64,000 nt of DNA from Epichloe hybrida (lineage: Eukaryota > Ascomycota > Sordariomycetes > Hypocreales > Clavicipitaceae): assembly GCA_019022495.1 (NCBI GenBank), contig JAFEKR010000049.1, positions 124,001 through 188,000 of the forward strand, in the 5' to 3' direction. How positions within the stretch are numbered: the first letter of the stretch is position 1; each line of letters opens with the position of its first letter. The translations under genes and the position numbers were made by a program. Shown piece by piece: positions 44,942-57,894 of this stretch. Under the pieces are notes generated by a model, which worked only from the letters and a program-made list of their open reading frames with translations, did not search any database and had not been told where the DNA came from.

Positions 44942-46651
44942 TGTGCGAAGAGGGATGTAGCGAGATATGCGAGGAGTAAATCCAGCTGATGCTTTCGCCA
45001 GGAACAAATCGAGTGAGTGTGGAGTGTGGGGAGAAGCAGAGAAGGAAAGGAAAGAGAATAAGTTCGCGTCAGTAAAGGGTGGCCGGAGGGGAGAACAATA
45101 GATGGTTCCCGAGAAGAGATGGGGAGCTCCCAACTTCAACGGCTTGGCTAGGCATGACGCAGCACAATGTGGGACGTGGACACGCGACTACGGGGTACTG
45201 TCCGGTACGGAGTACTTTTTTTCATATTGCTTGCTTCATCGCATTGCAACTCCGTGCGAGCTGACTGCCGAAGATGCTGAGGATGCCAGCAGCGCGCAGC
45301 TGTTGAGTTGCGCGACGCTGATTCGCTGGTGAAAAGATTCATGACGTATTATGAGAATCGGTGATTTGGCGGAAGCTGGCGCCACCATGTTTGGGAGCCG
45401 CACGCTGTCATTATGGAGATCGGCTCATCTTTTGTCTTTCCGAAGCTGAATGGATTAATGCACCGCGTCCTGTCGTCTCTGAAATATCTTTGCCCGCTTG
45501 CAAGCGGGCTACCGGCTCCATCGTTTTTCAGTGAGACATGGACCAGACTACCAGACTGCCAACCTGGCAACTGCACGCGTGGGGCAGCAGCCATGTCGAT
45601 TACATCATAGCGACTGAGACAACGGTGCCGTGAACGGTCATCATCACAGAGCCATTTGTGCGATTTGTTTTCCCAGTGGGAGAGCAAGGGTTGCTGGGCG
45701 ATACCACAACCTCTGTATCAACAACTACTGAACGTGGCGACGTAATACATCCATATGCCCCGGCTTCCTAGCAGGGGGAACGATGGAAGATAAGTGAGGT
45801 CGACTATCTTTTTCTTATTTCAGTCTATTGTAACTCTTATCATTGCGGATCTTCAGATTTGGTATCTTGCTCTATAGAATGCAGCCCGGTCGTGAACGGA
45901 CGAACCTGCGCATGCTGGAGAAGCTTCGGGTTACGTGAGAGGGGCTTCATGGTTTCTAGTGATCACTGACGGCCAATCTGGCCTGAATTGAGAATAAGCC
46001 AAGTTCTCCTTCCTGGGAACCGCTCCGCGAGGAATCGCACTTTCCTATGATTGATGCTTCTCCCTGCGTCTCTGCCCCTTTAGGTGTTGATGCGTTTCCA
46101 GCGGCCGCGAGTACCACTCACTGCCAGTACTTTACTCGACTTGTTGATCACGATCTTCTGAGCTATGCAAGTCGGAGAGTGTGTGGTTGAGGAACACACA
46201 CTGGATGAGTCGAGCCACCAGTTCTGGGCCCCGAACGCAGGGTTGTGTGATTCCCCACTAATCTAATCCCGTAAAGCCCAAATGCATTTCCAACATTCTT
46301 GTTGATCGGAACATCTGCATCTTCGTTTGTTCGGGCGCCATTGTATTCTATTCTTGTTGTTGTTCGTTTTTGCTAGCCACTCCTTGATGGCTTGCGACCT
46401 GGCTTCTTACTAATACCACACTGACGCCGACGCCAGCCGCAAGCCGCACACGGCAATCGAAGCATTTACATCCGCAACGGGCGTGGCCCGCCGCAAGCCA
46501 GCATCAACCAGCGTTATCGTCGAACCAACCCAGTGCATCTCTTTGCCATTTCGTGGTCACACACCTACTTCACATCGATAATTCAGGCCTATAGCGACGT
46601 AGAATTCTAATCTGGATGACCGCTGAGCTTTGTCATGCTTGCATATAGAGC
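44942..46651. other. intergenic, divergent promoters
   Basis: 1.7 kb between two divergently transcribed genes. One GTACGGAGTAC copy lies at 45,205. No gene is recognised; several short frames overlap on both strands. Confidence 0.5.
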
Positions 46652-48187
46652 TTGACAATGGTGAAAGTTCGGAGCTCTCGCCGGGTAGCAGGCCTCAAAC
46701 CTAGTGATTATGACCATGAAATTGGCCTCGTCAATCATGATGGAGCCGAGGACGACTCGACCAGCACGGCCGAGTCTGCAGCACAAGCTCGACGTGGCTC
46801 TACAGCATCACGACTGGTTTCGTTGGTAGAGGATAGTGAGCAAGATGAAGGTCAACAGGCCTCCATCAGCCACAACCGCCAACGAGATTCACATGTTCTC
46901 CACGGCCAGAATATTTCGCCGCATCCAGCTGCGTCTGAACAGGGGAGAGCAAGCCTAGAAACTGGGGCTTCTCTTCCTCATCCTGCGATGCAGCCATCTA
47001 TCGAAGTACAAGGTAAGGCTGATGCTGAAGTCTCATCACAGATGCCGCTCCTGGAACATGAACTTACAATGAATTGTAGCTGCAACGCCTGGCGTATTCG
47101 GTGGTCCAACACGAAGCATAATACCAAAGCGCCCTCAGCAGACTCGCGAAACTGCTATTGACATCATGTACGAGAACGAAAGAGGAGGTTTCATATGTGG
47201 TGCCGCCTTGTTCTCCTCCAAAGCCCTCGGCGGGCTTGACCCTCCCGCATGGAGTGAGTAGGAGTGTACTATCCTGACCAGTAGCTCTGCTTGATAGGCT
47301 TGTGCTGACTTGTTGGGAAAGCCAATGCATATCACAAACCATCGCCAACGAATATATACACTGCCGTCGTTCCAGATCCGTCTTGGGAGTGGGTTTGGCC
47401 CGAGTGGCGAGTCAACTACCAGGACGGCGTCGATGAGGGAGGCTGGGAATACTCTTTTGCATTTGCCAAAGCCTTCTCCTGGCACCCAGCCAAATGGTGG
47501 AATTCGTTCGTGCGCAGAAGAGCCTGGATCCGCAAGAGAGCGAAGAGGCAAAATCTCGACACAGATTCGAGCGGAAATTTGCTCAACTCTGATTATTTTA
47601 CTGTACGACCGGCATCACACATCAGCAAACGACGATCAACCGGCAGTATTGCTAGCAGCCGCGTTCCCAGAAAATCGAGCATGAAGCATTCGTCCATCAA
47701 GGAAGTGGGAGAAGAAGCTCTGGAGATAGAAGATATCGAAACTTTGCTGTCCGTATTGCGTACATCAAGAATCGATCGTGAGAAAAGGGAGGCTGTGGAG
47801 AATTACCTCGAGCACGCAATAGATCTGAGTGCCCTTCAAGATGAGATGCATGAGATCATGTCTATCTTTGTATTCCAGGCATCTCGGAGGCAGTTGTTGG
47901 CTCATTTGATGAGACAGTATGACCAGGTTGTGCGTAACTTGGAGGAAGATGACAATCATGATAACAAGGAATTACTGCAACGGAAGGAAGCGCTCGAGGC
48001 AGCGGTCAAGCATGCAGACGAAGAGATTAGCAAACTGGCCTTCTGGAGTGATGTCAAAAAGATGGCGGGAAGAGGCGAGCTGAGGCCGTCGCTCGATGGG
48101 GATCAGAGTTGGTATGAATCACGTCCTGGTCTGGATCGCAGCGGGCCAAAGGCGCCAAACGGTGGCGAATTGCCTGGGACAAAGTAA
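46652..48187 (+). CDS. peroxin/dysferlin-domain protein (Spo73/Mug65-like)
   Basis: Three exons: 46652-47012, 47080-47253 and 47322-48187, giving 466 aa, all junctions phase 1. Residues about 120-260 form a dysferlin (Pex/ferlin) domain: MYENERGGFICGAALFSSKA, DPPAWTNAYHKPSPTNIYTA, VVPDPSWEWVWPEWRVNYQD and GGWEYSFAFAKAFSW, followed by KWWNSFVRRRAWIRKR. The N terminus is disordered and the C terminus has charged helices (LEEDDNHDNKELLQRKEALE). The domain occurs in Pex24/Pex30-type peroxins and yeast Spo73, which shapes the prospore membrane; S. pombe Mug65 is similar. A lipid-membrane or organelle-shaping role is inferred. No membrane segment is seen, as in Spo73. Confidence 0.88.
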
Positions 48188-48929
48188 TGGGATGCCGGCC
48201 ATCGACCTTGTTTTACCCCTTGTCTTATTATTCATTTCTTATTCCTCATCATATTCTTTTCGTGGCAACTGTACTTCTCTACCTTACGGACTGTACGATT
48301 TGCGTACTTCCACTTCCCCGCACTAGTATTTTCTTCTTCTTTATGTCTTATAAGGGCCTCTCGGAGGACTCGGCATCCGCATTCTGGCAACATTAGCATA
48401 CTTGAAACGAGCAGGCGTCTATTGGAACATTGAGACAAGCTTTTTGACTTGGGCGGTGATACAAAGCATCTGATAGGCGAACAGAGCAACTTTGGAAAGG
48501 CGATATAATGGGAAAACGATCACGACCTTACTGCGTCTTACTTGTGACGGGGGCGGCAATTGAAAGATATTGACATGGCGATTGATGACAAATTATGAGC
48601 AATTGTTGTGGCTGCATGTAAAATGGTGAAAACAAGATCAACATCAAGGAGTTTGCAACCATCAAAGCTTGGTCGCCACGCACTTGACTCCAATACTAAT
48701 AATAGAAGCATGCCAAAATTTGCCTACTATCAATTGAACCCATTGGAAAGACTTGACACATGGAGTCCAAATTTGGGACAATTCATGAGTGGACCTTTGA
48801 CGTCGAGATTGCACGTGACGCGGTGGGCCCCTGCCGCAGGCCTGTTTTCGTGCACAAACATGCTCTGGTTTATCTATTTAATACTTGACACGATCTTATC
48901 GAACCACGATGCGACACGACACATGACCA
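48188..48929. other. intergenic, promoter of the PPR gene
   Basis: An overlapping open frame (48,608-49,072) runs into the PPR coding region in another frame and has no domain, so it is not called. Confidence 0.5.
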
Positions 48930-51269
48930 ATGTCCTTGGGGATCAAGTCAATATGGCGGACTGGGCCCCGGAGTATTGGCACATTCGGGACATTCCCCCA
49001 GCGGACACACGGCCTGCGTGTAAGAGAGTCAACGTCCTCATTCTCGACTTCCCACAGCCACAACAACCATAAACTAGCCCAGAGTAGTGTGTCAGACCCA
49101 TACGACCGGTATCAAGCATCGAATGAGCCCAATTCCGACTTGCAGACTCGTGTCGAGGTTGTGCACACGAAACATTCCAGAAATGTCTTCTTGCGAAATG
49201 CTTTCCGCGAGACTACCCCTGCGATTCGGGAACGAGTAGAACGGAAACGCAATTCGCCGTATGTACCGACAGCTCGCCATTATCCATCTCTTGAGGCAGC
49301 AAGATCAAGTCAATCACATTCGAATAGAGTTGCTCGCGTGCAAGTCGGGATCGATGCGATTTGGGAGAACTTTGACCAAAGGGTCCCGGATTGGATGGAA
49401 ACATTCAATCTGCTGAAGCGCATAACGCCAAAGCGAACCGATGCGCCCAATATGGCCGCTGTACGAGTTATTCTTCCCTCAACGTGGGACTTTCCTGTCA
49501 GGAATAAGCGAGTCGAGTTCTTAGACACCGCGACCGGACTGGCGACCAAATTGCGCGTCACCGCTAATTACAAGATTCCTAATTACAAAATTCCTTCGGC
49601 ATTGGTGTTACGAGGCGAGAGCTCGGTTCTTACAAAGGCTGCGGATGAGCTGATCAAGGTTTGTCCAGATGTTGAGATATTCAAGCTCGGTGAGGTGGCT
49701 ACATTCGATTACATGGCCAAACGATTGTGGCCTTCGATTGACAATGCTGCGGATGGGGGATCATCGCTGCCACCAAGGAATAGGGACAGCATTTGGGTGC
49801 ACAAGGAAGTGCAGACGTACTGGATAGACAAACCGTACGAACAGACCCCGAAGCCAAGCATCTGGACAAAGATATCCTTTGAGACCTACATCACGGCACT
49901 CGTATGCGGGAGGTTGCGTTCTCACCTGGCCTTGAAGTACTACAGACAGTCTCGAGAGGACGGCAAACTTATAGATACGGATGGCATACGAGTTCAACTT
50001 ATCTTGAATGCATTCGAGGACCCCTCAGCCCGCGAGTGCATAACACCGTCTGTCCTCAAACTGGCTCTGGCGTTTATGGCTCAGAAGGGCGGTCACCGCG
50101 CCTCAGCCGATCGCCTTTTCACTCTCGCAGAAAAATGGGGTCTGCCCATGGACACAGATATGTTCAACATCATATTGGATGGGTACGTGTCCAAACGAGA
50201 TGCAGCTTTTTTTCACCGGTTTCTCCAGAAGATGGAGACACGTTACTTTTATCCGAATGCTCGCACGTGGCTACACTTTTTGAACCTCGTGCAGCGAGAC
50301 GACGAGCGTCGACAAATCATCGTGGCCATGTACGAAATTGGTCTCTTTGAAGATCCCGCAACCAGACGAGGCATCGCCCAAACAATGGCCAGTCACGACT
50401 CATACGCTGCCTTTAAAGCTGGCAAGACTCTAGACCACTTCATGGCAGACCAAGCGATGCGCTACGGAGAAGATTGGTTCACGAGCGGAGCCATGAACCC
50501 AATATTGAAAGAGTTCTTGCGTTTCTACGGAAATTCTGCCATCAGCTTGGAGTCCTTCCAGACTCTCATGAAACGCCCATTCGAAGATGGACGCGCTTTT
50601 GACATTAGCACCTTCCACGCCATCCTTGAGACTTGTCTCGAAAACAAGGACTGGACCACCGCGCTCTGGACCCTCTCCCACATGCACGACCAATCCTGCG
50701 AACCCAACCACCGCACATACAGCCTTCTCACCTCCCTCGCCATCATAACAGGCGCCCCCTGCACTCTAGGTGTCATCTTCTTCTACGGCCTCCTCGAGCG
50801 CAAGCTCCGCGAACCAGCCCGTAAACTAATGCAAGCCGTCCTCCTCCGAAGACTCCTCTCAAAATTCCCCTTCAGGATATTCTCCAGGAAAACGGCAAGC
50901 CTGTTGAAAAGAAAAAAAATACCGAAAGAAGCTTCAGCTGTCGCAGGCGTAGAATGGGCCATTCTCAGTTCCCTGGATGGATACAAACCCGTTAAAAGCC
51001 TTGGTGCCGCACTAGACACCACATGGCGAACGATGGACCTACCCTCGATTCGCAAAGCAAAGCAACGCGCTAGCAAAGATAACGACAGCTCAAAGGATTC
51101 AATGACGCATGACTACGCTATCAAGCTCCGAGACAGCAGAGACCAACGCCCGCCCGTGACGGTCCATCTGGACACGGCATTCGATCCTGACAGCATGATT
51201 CGTAAACGGTTGGCTACCCAGACGTCTACCTCGGACATCGCAAATCCTGCTGCTAACCTTGAAATATGA
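48930..51269 (+). CDS. mitochondrial pentatricopeptide-repeat protein
   Basis: A single exon of 779 aa. The N terminus is basic and hydroxylated (MSLGIKSIWRTGPRSIGTFG), typical of a mitochondrial targeting peptide. The centre and C-terminal half contain PPR-like helix pairs such as TPSVLKLALAFMAQKGGHRA, TDMFNIILDGYVSKRDAAFF and STFHAILETCLENKDWTTAL followed by CEPNHRTYSLL. PPR proteins bind organelle RNA in a sequence-guided way for maturation or translation; the target is unknown. The C-terminal 200 residues are basic and less regular. An intact frame and a good targeting peptide make a functional gene likely. Ortholog names within the fungal PPR families cannot be set without a search. Confidence 0.82.
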   Translation: MSLGIKSIWRTGPRSIGTFGTFPQRTHGLRVRESTSSFSTSHSHNNHKLAQSSVSDPYDRYQASNEPNSDLQTRVEVVHTKHSRNVFLRNAFRETTPAIRERVERKRNSPYVPTARHYPSLEAARSSQSHSNRVARVQVGIDAIWENFDQRVPDWMETFNLLKRITPKRTDAPNMAAVRVILPSTWDFPVRNKRVEFLDTATGLATKLRVTANYKIPNYKIPSALVLRGESSVLTKAADELIKVCPDVEIFKLGEVATFDYMAKRLWPSIDNAADGGSSLPPRNRDSIWVHKEVQTYWIDKPYEQTPKPSIWTKISFETYITALVCGRLRSHLALKYYRQSREDGKLIDTDGIRVQLILNAFEDPSARECITPSVLKLALAFMAQKGGHRASADRLFTLAEKWGLPMDTDMFNIILDGYVSKRDAAFFHRFLQKMETRYFYPNARTWLHFLNLVQRDDERRQIIVAMYEIGLFEDPATRRGIAQTMASHDSYAAFKAGKTLDHFMADQAMRYGEDWFTSGAMNPILKEFLRFYGNSAISLESFQTLMKRPFEDGRAFDISTFHAILETCLENKDWTTALWTLSHMHDQSCEPNHRTYSLLTSLAIITGAPCTLGVIFFYGLLERKLREPARKLMQAVLLRRLLSKFPFRIFSRKTASLLKRKKIPKEASAVAGVEWAILSSLDGYKPVKSLGAALDTTWRTMDLPSIRKAKQRASKDNDSSKDSMTHDYAIKLRDSRDQRPPVTVHLDTAFDPDSMIRKRLATQTSTSDIANPAANLEI

Positions 51270-52076
51270 TCTTGGCAATTACCCCAATTCAGAAATTTGT
51301 AATCGACTTTCCCATTAGTTGTCTCGACCGCCTTCATACGGGAAACAACACCGTGGGAAGATTCTTCAACCTGAGTGTGGCGTCCTATTATATACACGTA
51401 CATACGTGTGTATCCTTTCATGTGCTTGTCTCCCCTCTCGCTCTTAAACAGCTATGATATACTGTAACAAAAATGTAATCCCATCGACACGGTAGCAGGC
51501 TTTCCTAGGTAATAAATACTGAACCAAATGTAATGCAGCAAGGCATGGAAGATCAGAAAAGATGTACCGCCGCCTGGATTTGGAGGGTTGTCTAATGTGT
51601 GCGCGCGCTCTTTGTCTCTTCAGCAGTTTAAATCTTTCTCCTACTGCTGTCTGCCGACTGCCCTTCCCACATCAGAAGCCAACAAGTGCCAGTACTATGC
51701 AACAAGTAACGAAGCGAATAGTAGGTGGGAAGGTAGTCCTGATGGGAAACGTCATTTGTCTAAAACCGCACGACTTGTTTGAGAGGTTGCATGATGCAAA
51801 CCTCATGCACACGCGCGCGCCTTTCGCCCCGCACATATGTACGTCCTATCGATTTTGTGCCCTCTTCTGTCCTAAGCCTTCGAGCACTTACGCATTGAAT
51901 TTGGACACTTCAAACTTCAAACACAATAACACAAACAGATGAAGAGGAGAAAGAGCATCGGGACTGTAAAAATTAAAACGCGAGCCAACCCAAGAACAAG
52001 AAAAAGACACCGTGTTCTTTCACTTCTCCCACATCCAATCCCAATTTCTAACCATTGTTGATTGCGGAAGGAACTC
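51270..52076. other. intergenic between converging genes
   Basis: 3' flanks of the PPR and PP2C genes with TATATACACGTACATACGTG-type sequence at about 51,390. No gene. Confidence 0.5.
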
Positions 52077-54283
52077 CTATTCCTTCTTACTCTCGCTGAA
52101 AGTAGTCGTTTCCGTCTCGCTGTCCTTCTCGTCCTCCTGCTGCTCGGTTGCAGCCACTGTCACTATCTTGTTGACTTCGGTAGGCGTCGACTTGGACTCT
52201 AACTTCTCTTTCGATTCGGTGGCTTTCGCATCGGCCTTGGTGGAGGCATTCGAAGTGGAACTAGAAGAATTGTTTTCTTTGTCGGTCGACGTCGAGTTAT
52301 TCTTGGACACTTGACTCTCGAGGTCTTTGTCTTCGTCGGCGTTATCGAACATTTCGGTGTCATCTGAATCGGTGAGAACCTCTGTGCCATCGCCGAGAAA
52401 GATGATTCGACCTCGGTACCCACCAACGCCGAAGCTCTTGCCCTGTTTCTCTGCATCCATCTCATAGCCGCTATCGCTGTCCTCGTAATTGTGGTGGACT
52501 CCAGGACCACGGAATTCCGCTGAGAAGGAAGAATAGTGGTCAGCTTTGGGATTCTGCTTGAGCGCCAGGTACGCACGAAGTCCACACGAGGACAGGTACT
52601 GTTTGACCTCTGGGGCTATGCCGTACCATACTCGGGGGGAGCGCAAGGGCCATCTCCGTTGGCGACTCTCTTGGCGATCTCCTCGTACCACTCTTCTTTA
52701 GTTTTGCCGTTGAGAAATCCGACAATAGTCATGGTCATGTTGTCACACCCGACTCCGCCCGTTTCCGAGTTGGATGCCAAGCAGTTGTCCATCATGTTCT
52801 CACAAATCTTCTCAAGTTCTTGCTTTGCGGCAATGCCTCTTCGGACAAACTCGACGACAGCCTGGGAGGATTGACAATCCCAGATACCTAGACAATCTTT
52901 TGTTAAGTCATGGTCACAGTCATGTATTGAGAGATTTTGCTTGAATATTGTACCCACCATCGCAAGCGAGAACCAAAAACTCGTCTTCATCAGTGAGATC
53001 ATGTTCGTCCACGTCTGGAAAGGCGGTGACAATTTGTTGCTCGGGGGGTAACTCAGCGCTCTTCTTGAACTCGAAATCGCCAATGGCACGTGACAGGGCC
53101 AGGTTTCCATTGACACGACCGAAGTCGACGAAGCCACCGGCTGCTGTAATTCGATTCTTCTCGTCTAAGAATGGGTGCGGTCAAGTGTTAGTGCGCATCC
53201 CTGCGATACGGGCAACAGAACTGGCGCTTTTGGCTGGACAAACTTTCAAGCTGTGGCTTGTGATCTTGGGACATGGGCTTTGCTCGACCCTTGATGCCCA
53301 AAACACCTCGCGAATCACCTGCATTAGCCTAAATGTTTTCCATGTCAGCAAGCAAGTATAAACGTTGGTTTGATGTCCAACTTCAAGTAACGTGGATGAA
53401 AGTATATTGTGCACGTACGACATAGAGCTTGCTCCCAGCAATCAAACTGACGCAAGCTGTACAGCCTGAGACTTCCTCCTCGTATTTAGGATCTATTTCC
53501 GAGTCGAACGGTCAGTATTGAGATTCGCCATGAGCTGTGAAGCTACCACAATTGTCTCAGTTTTAGCCCTAGGCAACTAAGCCGTGCAGGGGGCAGTGAC
53601 ATTTGGTGGCGAAAACGCGAGAAATTAGATCATACCGTTGAGGATGGCTCGGTCAGTAGCGAGAAACCCGTCCTTGAGTCCCTGCGCATAGTCACCTGCT
53701 TTGAAGGTGTCCTGCTTAACGATGATATTGTGAATGTTTTCGCCAGTGAATAACGCTACTTTGTCACCCCCATGACCATCGAACACGCCGAAAAAGGAAA
53801 GTCTGGACGAATGGATTTTGGGGTCGAGGTTGGCACCAGTCGCCAGGTCGAGAATGGTAGTATGGGAGTCTTCCATGCTGATACGCCAGCCCTGCATGGC
53901 GGACACGCCATAGATGAGTCTGTCATCCTCGCCTTTGTCGGAAGTCTGTGAAAAGAAAGCAACGGAAGCAGAAGTCAGCCTGTGTTCGCCATACATTGGG
54001 TGAGTGCGAACAAGCAGTCACAAGTCCATCAGACCATGAATAGACGCGAGGCCCCTCCAAGACCGAAGACTTTGGAGGGCCGCGAGCTTCTAGTGGGGTT
54101 CTCGTGATGGTAATGAGGGGTGGGTTTGCTCAGGTAAGACCAGTGAAGTCGTGACAACGAGCAGAAGTTCGCGAAGAGGGACAAGTCTCTAGCAGTGAGG
54201 ATGCAGAGATTTTCGAGGCGCGAGGCAGACTGTGGCGAAAGACGAACCTTTTCGACGACAGGCTCCGAGAGCGTTTGACCCAT
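52077..54283 (-). CDS. PTC2: PP2C-type protein phosphatase (Ptc2-like)
   Basis: Seven exons, all phases consistent: 54248-54283, 53636-53945, 53419-53492, 53244-53328, 52958-53164, 52627-52887 and 52077-52519, giving 471 aa. The first exon encodes only [12 protein letters not shown] and is followed by a 302-nt intron. The PP2C core shows [34 protein letters not shown] (metal Asp-Gly), [42 protein letters not shown] and [13 protein letters not shown], that is the full set of metal-coordinating aspartates. A long acidic, Ser/Thr-rich tail (about residues 340-471) is typical of Ptc2/Ptc3. Such Mg/Mn-dependent Ser/Thr phosphatases counter Hog1 MAP-kinase, Ire1 and checkpoint signalling; the N-terminal MG also suggests possible myristoylation. 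Confidence 0.93.
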
Positions 54284-57200
54284 GGCAACAGAAGGTGGGC
54301 AGCAGCACAACTACTGCAAAGGTGCCCAGGAAATGGGGATGTGAGAAGAGAAGAATCAAGCGTGTGCCAGGTGTCGAAGGAGAGTAGAGAATAACGATGC
54401 GAGAAACGGCTCTCTAGCGACAAGACGAAGGGCACACGAGGGGCAGGATTTTGGCGTTGGGGGGAAATGTGAAGTGAACGTGGTGTGGTGGTGTGCGGCG
54501 CAGACGGCAGACAAACAGTCGAGTCCAACGTGCTGAAGAGGTTTGCCTGCTGGCCTGGTCAATCACGTAGCCAGACCAGACTATGAGAATTGGGAGTGCG
54601 CAAGTGGTCAACCAGTGGGAAAGTGGGCAGCACTGAAGCGGGGTATGACAGCCGGGTGCCTCCTTCCATCGACAAACTGCGTCCAATCTTCATCAACAAT
54701 TTCGAGCATCGCTACATTTGGGCGTCGTGAACAACACCAGACGGAATCAAGCTTCAGTCGGTCGAGTCGAGTCACATTTATCAGCTAGCATGTCTTACAT
54801 GTCATACACGAGGGCACCCATGGGGGGCAGTTGAAAGAGCCGACCCCGCCGTGTCTGGCCGTGCCGCACTCTGCACCCGTCTCCCGACTCTATTCTCCAT
54901 CATGGCATTGGTGATGAACTGTCGGTGGAAGTCAACTTGTTCAAGCACTCTGCCTATTCCCGGTTTCTTCTCGGCTGGCTCTTCTCCCTTGCGTGCTTGT
55001 CCTGCAACTAACTGCCGATGCCGGCTGAACGTCTGAAACATCATGGCTCGCTACGAAAGTCAGCGCAAACACTTCCCCATCGGCCACATACACGCACATG
55101 AAGCTTTGGCAGATGACTCGCGACGTTCGTGATACATACAACGAGAACAGGCGTCGTAATCGTATCACAGCAGTTTTCATGGCCATGGAGTTGGTGACGA
55201 TCACTCCACTCATCAGGCAAGGCTGGTGCGGCGCGGTAGTACATAGTAGCTTCGACACCAATCACCGAGGGCGCGCCGCCAATTTTGTGCAGTGCACAAG
55301 GCTGCAGGACTTTTGCCCGGTCTGGGGGGGCTAAGCCCAGGTTTACATGCAGACCTCAAGACACAGGTTTTTTTTTTTTGCTGTGGCTGTCGGCATGTTA
55401 AGAACGGGTCAGCATCCGAAAATACTAACACTACCTGCCAAGGTCTTTGCCACTTTTACACACGATAGACGGGTCGTAAAAACAACGATGATGACCTCAA
55501 AATGTCGGGACACTTCCTCGATCTTCCATCTGCAGTTCCTCCCTGCCTGACAAGGACAAGGACAAGGACAAGGACAAGGAGAGGCATCTGGCACAGGACC
55601 CTGGTGACTCAGTACCTTACCGGGAAATGGCTGCTGCTTTGTGGGCGGCCGGGCTAGCTTCATTGCTTGGTTCGCATTGGCTATTGTTCTTGGTGGGCGG
55701 AAATGTCTGTCTGACGTGGAGAGAGAAACTGGAGAGACCTGGCACCAGAAGTCTAGCGAGCGCTGTTCAGTTTTGCCCCCAGCCATCATCCCTCCCATCT
55801 CTACGAGGCGCATCTCCTACGCAGTCATCAGGCTGTCGCTGCCAAGCAGCAGATCGTCTCGGGTTTCATCAAGTTACGTGCCAATAATATGGGCTTGTTT
55901 CGGGTGGAGCTTGCTATATGAGGCAAGTCGACGATCTGTAATAAACAGCCGCCAATCAGTACTGCCAAGCGTCGTAATCGGGCAAGGACTTCCTACGTCG
56001 TGTCCTGTCCTTGGCTTGTTGAGAAATGCTTTATAGCAGCCTGTAAACGACATGAACCCACCCAGCCTGTCTCGTTGACTCAAGTTCGCCGGATCATCCA
56101 ACGCGAGACAGTCACAGAGTCACAGCATACGTGATGGGTCCCGGCCAGTGCGAACATGAACTCAGTCCATTGCATTCCTGATGCGTTCAGGCGAACCAGC
56201 CCCTCGCCGTGGCCCCGCATGTGGCACGGCGGTGCCTAAGTGGCCACCCATCAGATAAGATAATCAGCTGCTTCCATTCACACCATTCCCAGTCTCTTCA
56301 CCGAACACAGCCAACCCTCTCCGGGTCGTCGCGTTAATTGCAGGTGCTGTTGAAGATGGAGGCAACCGGGGACATCCCACTTCGTAGGTCGGCCGGCAAT
56401 CGACAATGACTGGTGTCAAATAGACTCTCCTGGAGACTAATAATATATACAATCCTCTTCCGCGATTAGGGAATCAACAGTCTCCGCCAAATGCCAAGAT
56501 CGGGCAGAAAGAGCTGGCCGACACGAAGATCGACCAGGCCGGGAATCCATCCTTCACACTGCATACAGCTGGTGAAGCAAGTCAATTTTCTGATCAAAGA
56601 ACATGATCTTCGAAAACAGAGCATGTATTGCTGAATATCATCAGCCTGCAAAAACTCAGTATAACAGCATAAAGGTGGTTCACGAATCAATCAACACTGA
56701 ACTGCCAAGAATGGGCCGAGAAGGTAACTAATGATCTTTCAGCCACCTTCACGATAAACATCTGAATTCACATAAACAGAGATGCTCTGTGCAGTCCGCA
56801 TAACAACCCCGAACTGCATAACTAGTTTAGCTTCGTTCTCGAGGCCACGCAACAAGATTTACACATTCTTACCCAGAAAAATTATTTTGACCGGCTCAAA
56901 GTCCCGTGCAAATCATCGTATTGGGTAAAAGAGACGGTTTCTGTTAGTTTCATATTATGCACATCTTTCTTCTCGAATTAGTACTATTTCCCCGAAGCTC
57001 ACACCATAGGCGCACCGCATCTGTGCACTCGCACTCTCGCACTCTCAAGCTGCAGATGAACATGAACAGTATTGTAGTGAGTATCAGGAACAGGTTCGAC
57101 TTCAAGCACGGACCCAACGCAAGCGTTCACTACGCAAGAGGCGACATCACCGACCTGGTGGGCATAAAACGCGGCAGTACAACCATGCAAACGGGCCACT

Positions 57201-57894
57201 GCGCCGCCGTCAACATCCACAGACAAATCATATAGCCCAGGCTACGAAACAGAGGCCCCGAATATGACAGAGGGATGAACAGGTATGGATCTGACCGTGG
57301 GTGACACGGGTCTGCACTGGGCGCCAAACGAGGGAACTGTCAAAGGCGGGCAGGCAGGGAGGGCCTGGTGGAGATGTTCAATGACGATATGGGTTGGTGT
57401 AGTAAGTTGGAATTATTTGCAGCGTGGGAAGAAGCTGGAATAGCGTGCGAGACGAAAGTTTCATGGACTCGAGCCAAATTCGAAGACTTTGCATGGAAGT
57501 GATCAAATCGAGATGTAAAGTGTCAATAGACACGAACTGGTTACTTCCATGCATTTATTCTTTGTCTGGCTTCGAATTGTCAGGGCGAGAAGGGGGCTCG
57601 TTTGGGAGAAAGTCCACAGTACCAGACACGGAGAAAGCATATCATACCTGTTCACAATTACAAAGCTACAAGAGCCCAAGTGAATCACACACTAAAGAGA
57701 TTTATTGAAAGCCTTCGATTATTCTATCAAATTTATACGCACAGAACAAAAGTACATGTGCTGGTATCATTGTAATCACCAGTGGTGAAAGTCTACGATG
57801 GTAAGGGAATTCAACTATACCCGCTATCTCCCTCGGATTTTAACCCCTTTGCGCCAAAGGCCGTGAATTATTCAGTTCATTACGCACGCTTCGC
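54284..57894. other. long intergenic region
   Basis: 3.6 kb between the PP2C start and the AXL2 stop. Apparent frames are short and include Cys-Pro repeats that translate a GACAAG microsatellite. I see no exon chain with consistent phases, no tRNA, and no transposon ends. Confidence 0.45.
55550..55580. repeat. (GACAAG)n microsatellite
   Basis: Five tandem hexamer units. Confidence 0.9.

Noticed and set aside
48608..49072. 154-codon frame upstream of and overlapping the PPR gene
   Set aside because: No domain; it runs through the mitochondrial targeting region of the PPR protein in another frame.
55409..55813. Frame with Cys-Pro repeats
   Set aside because: The repeat is the (GACAAG)n microsatellite read in another frame; the rest is not recognisable.
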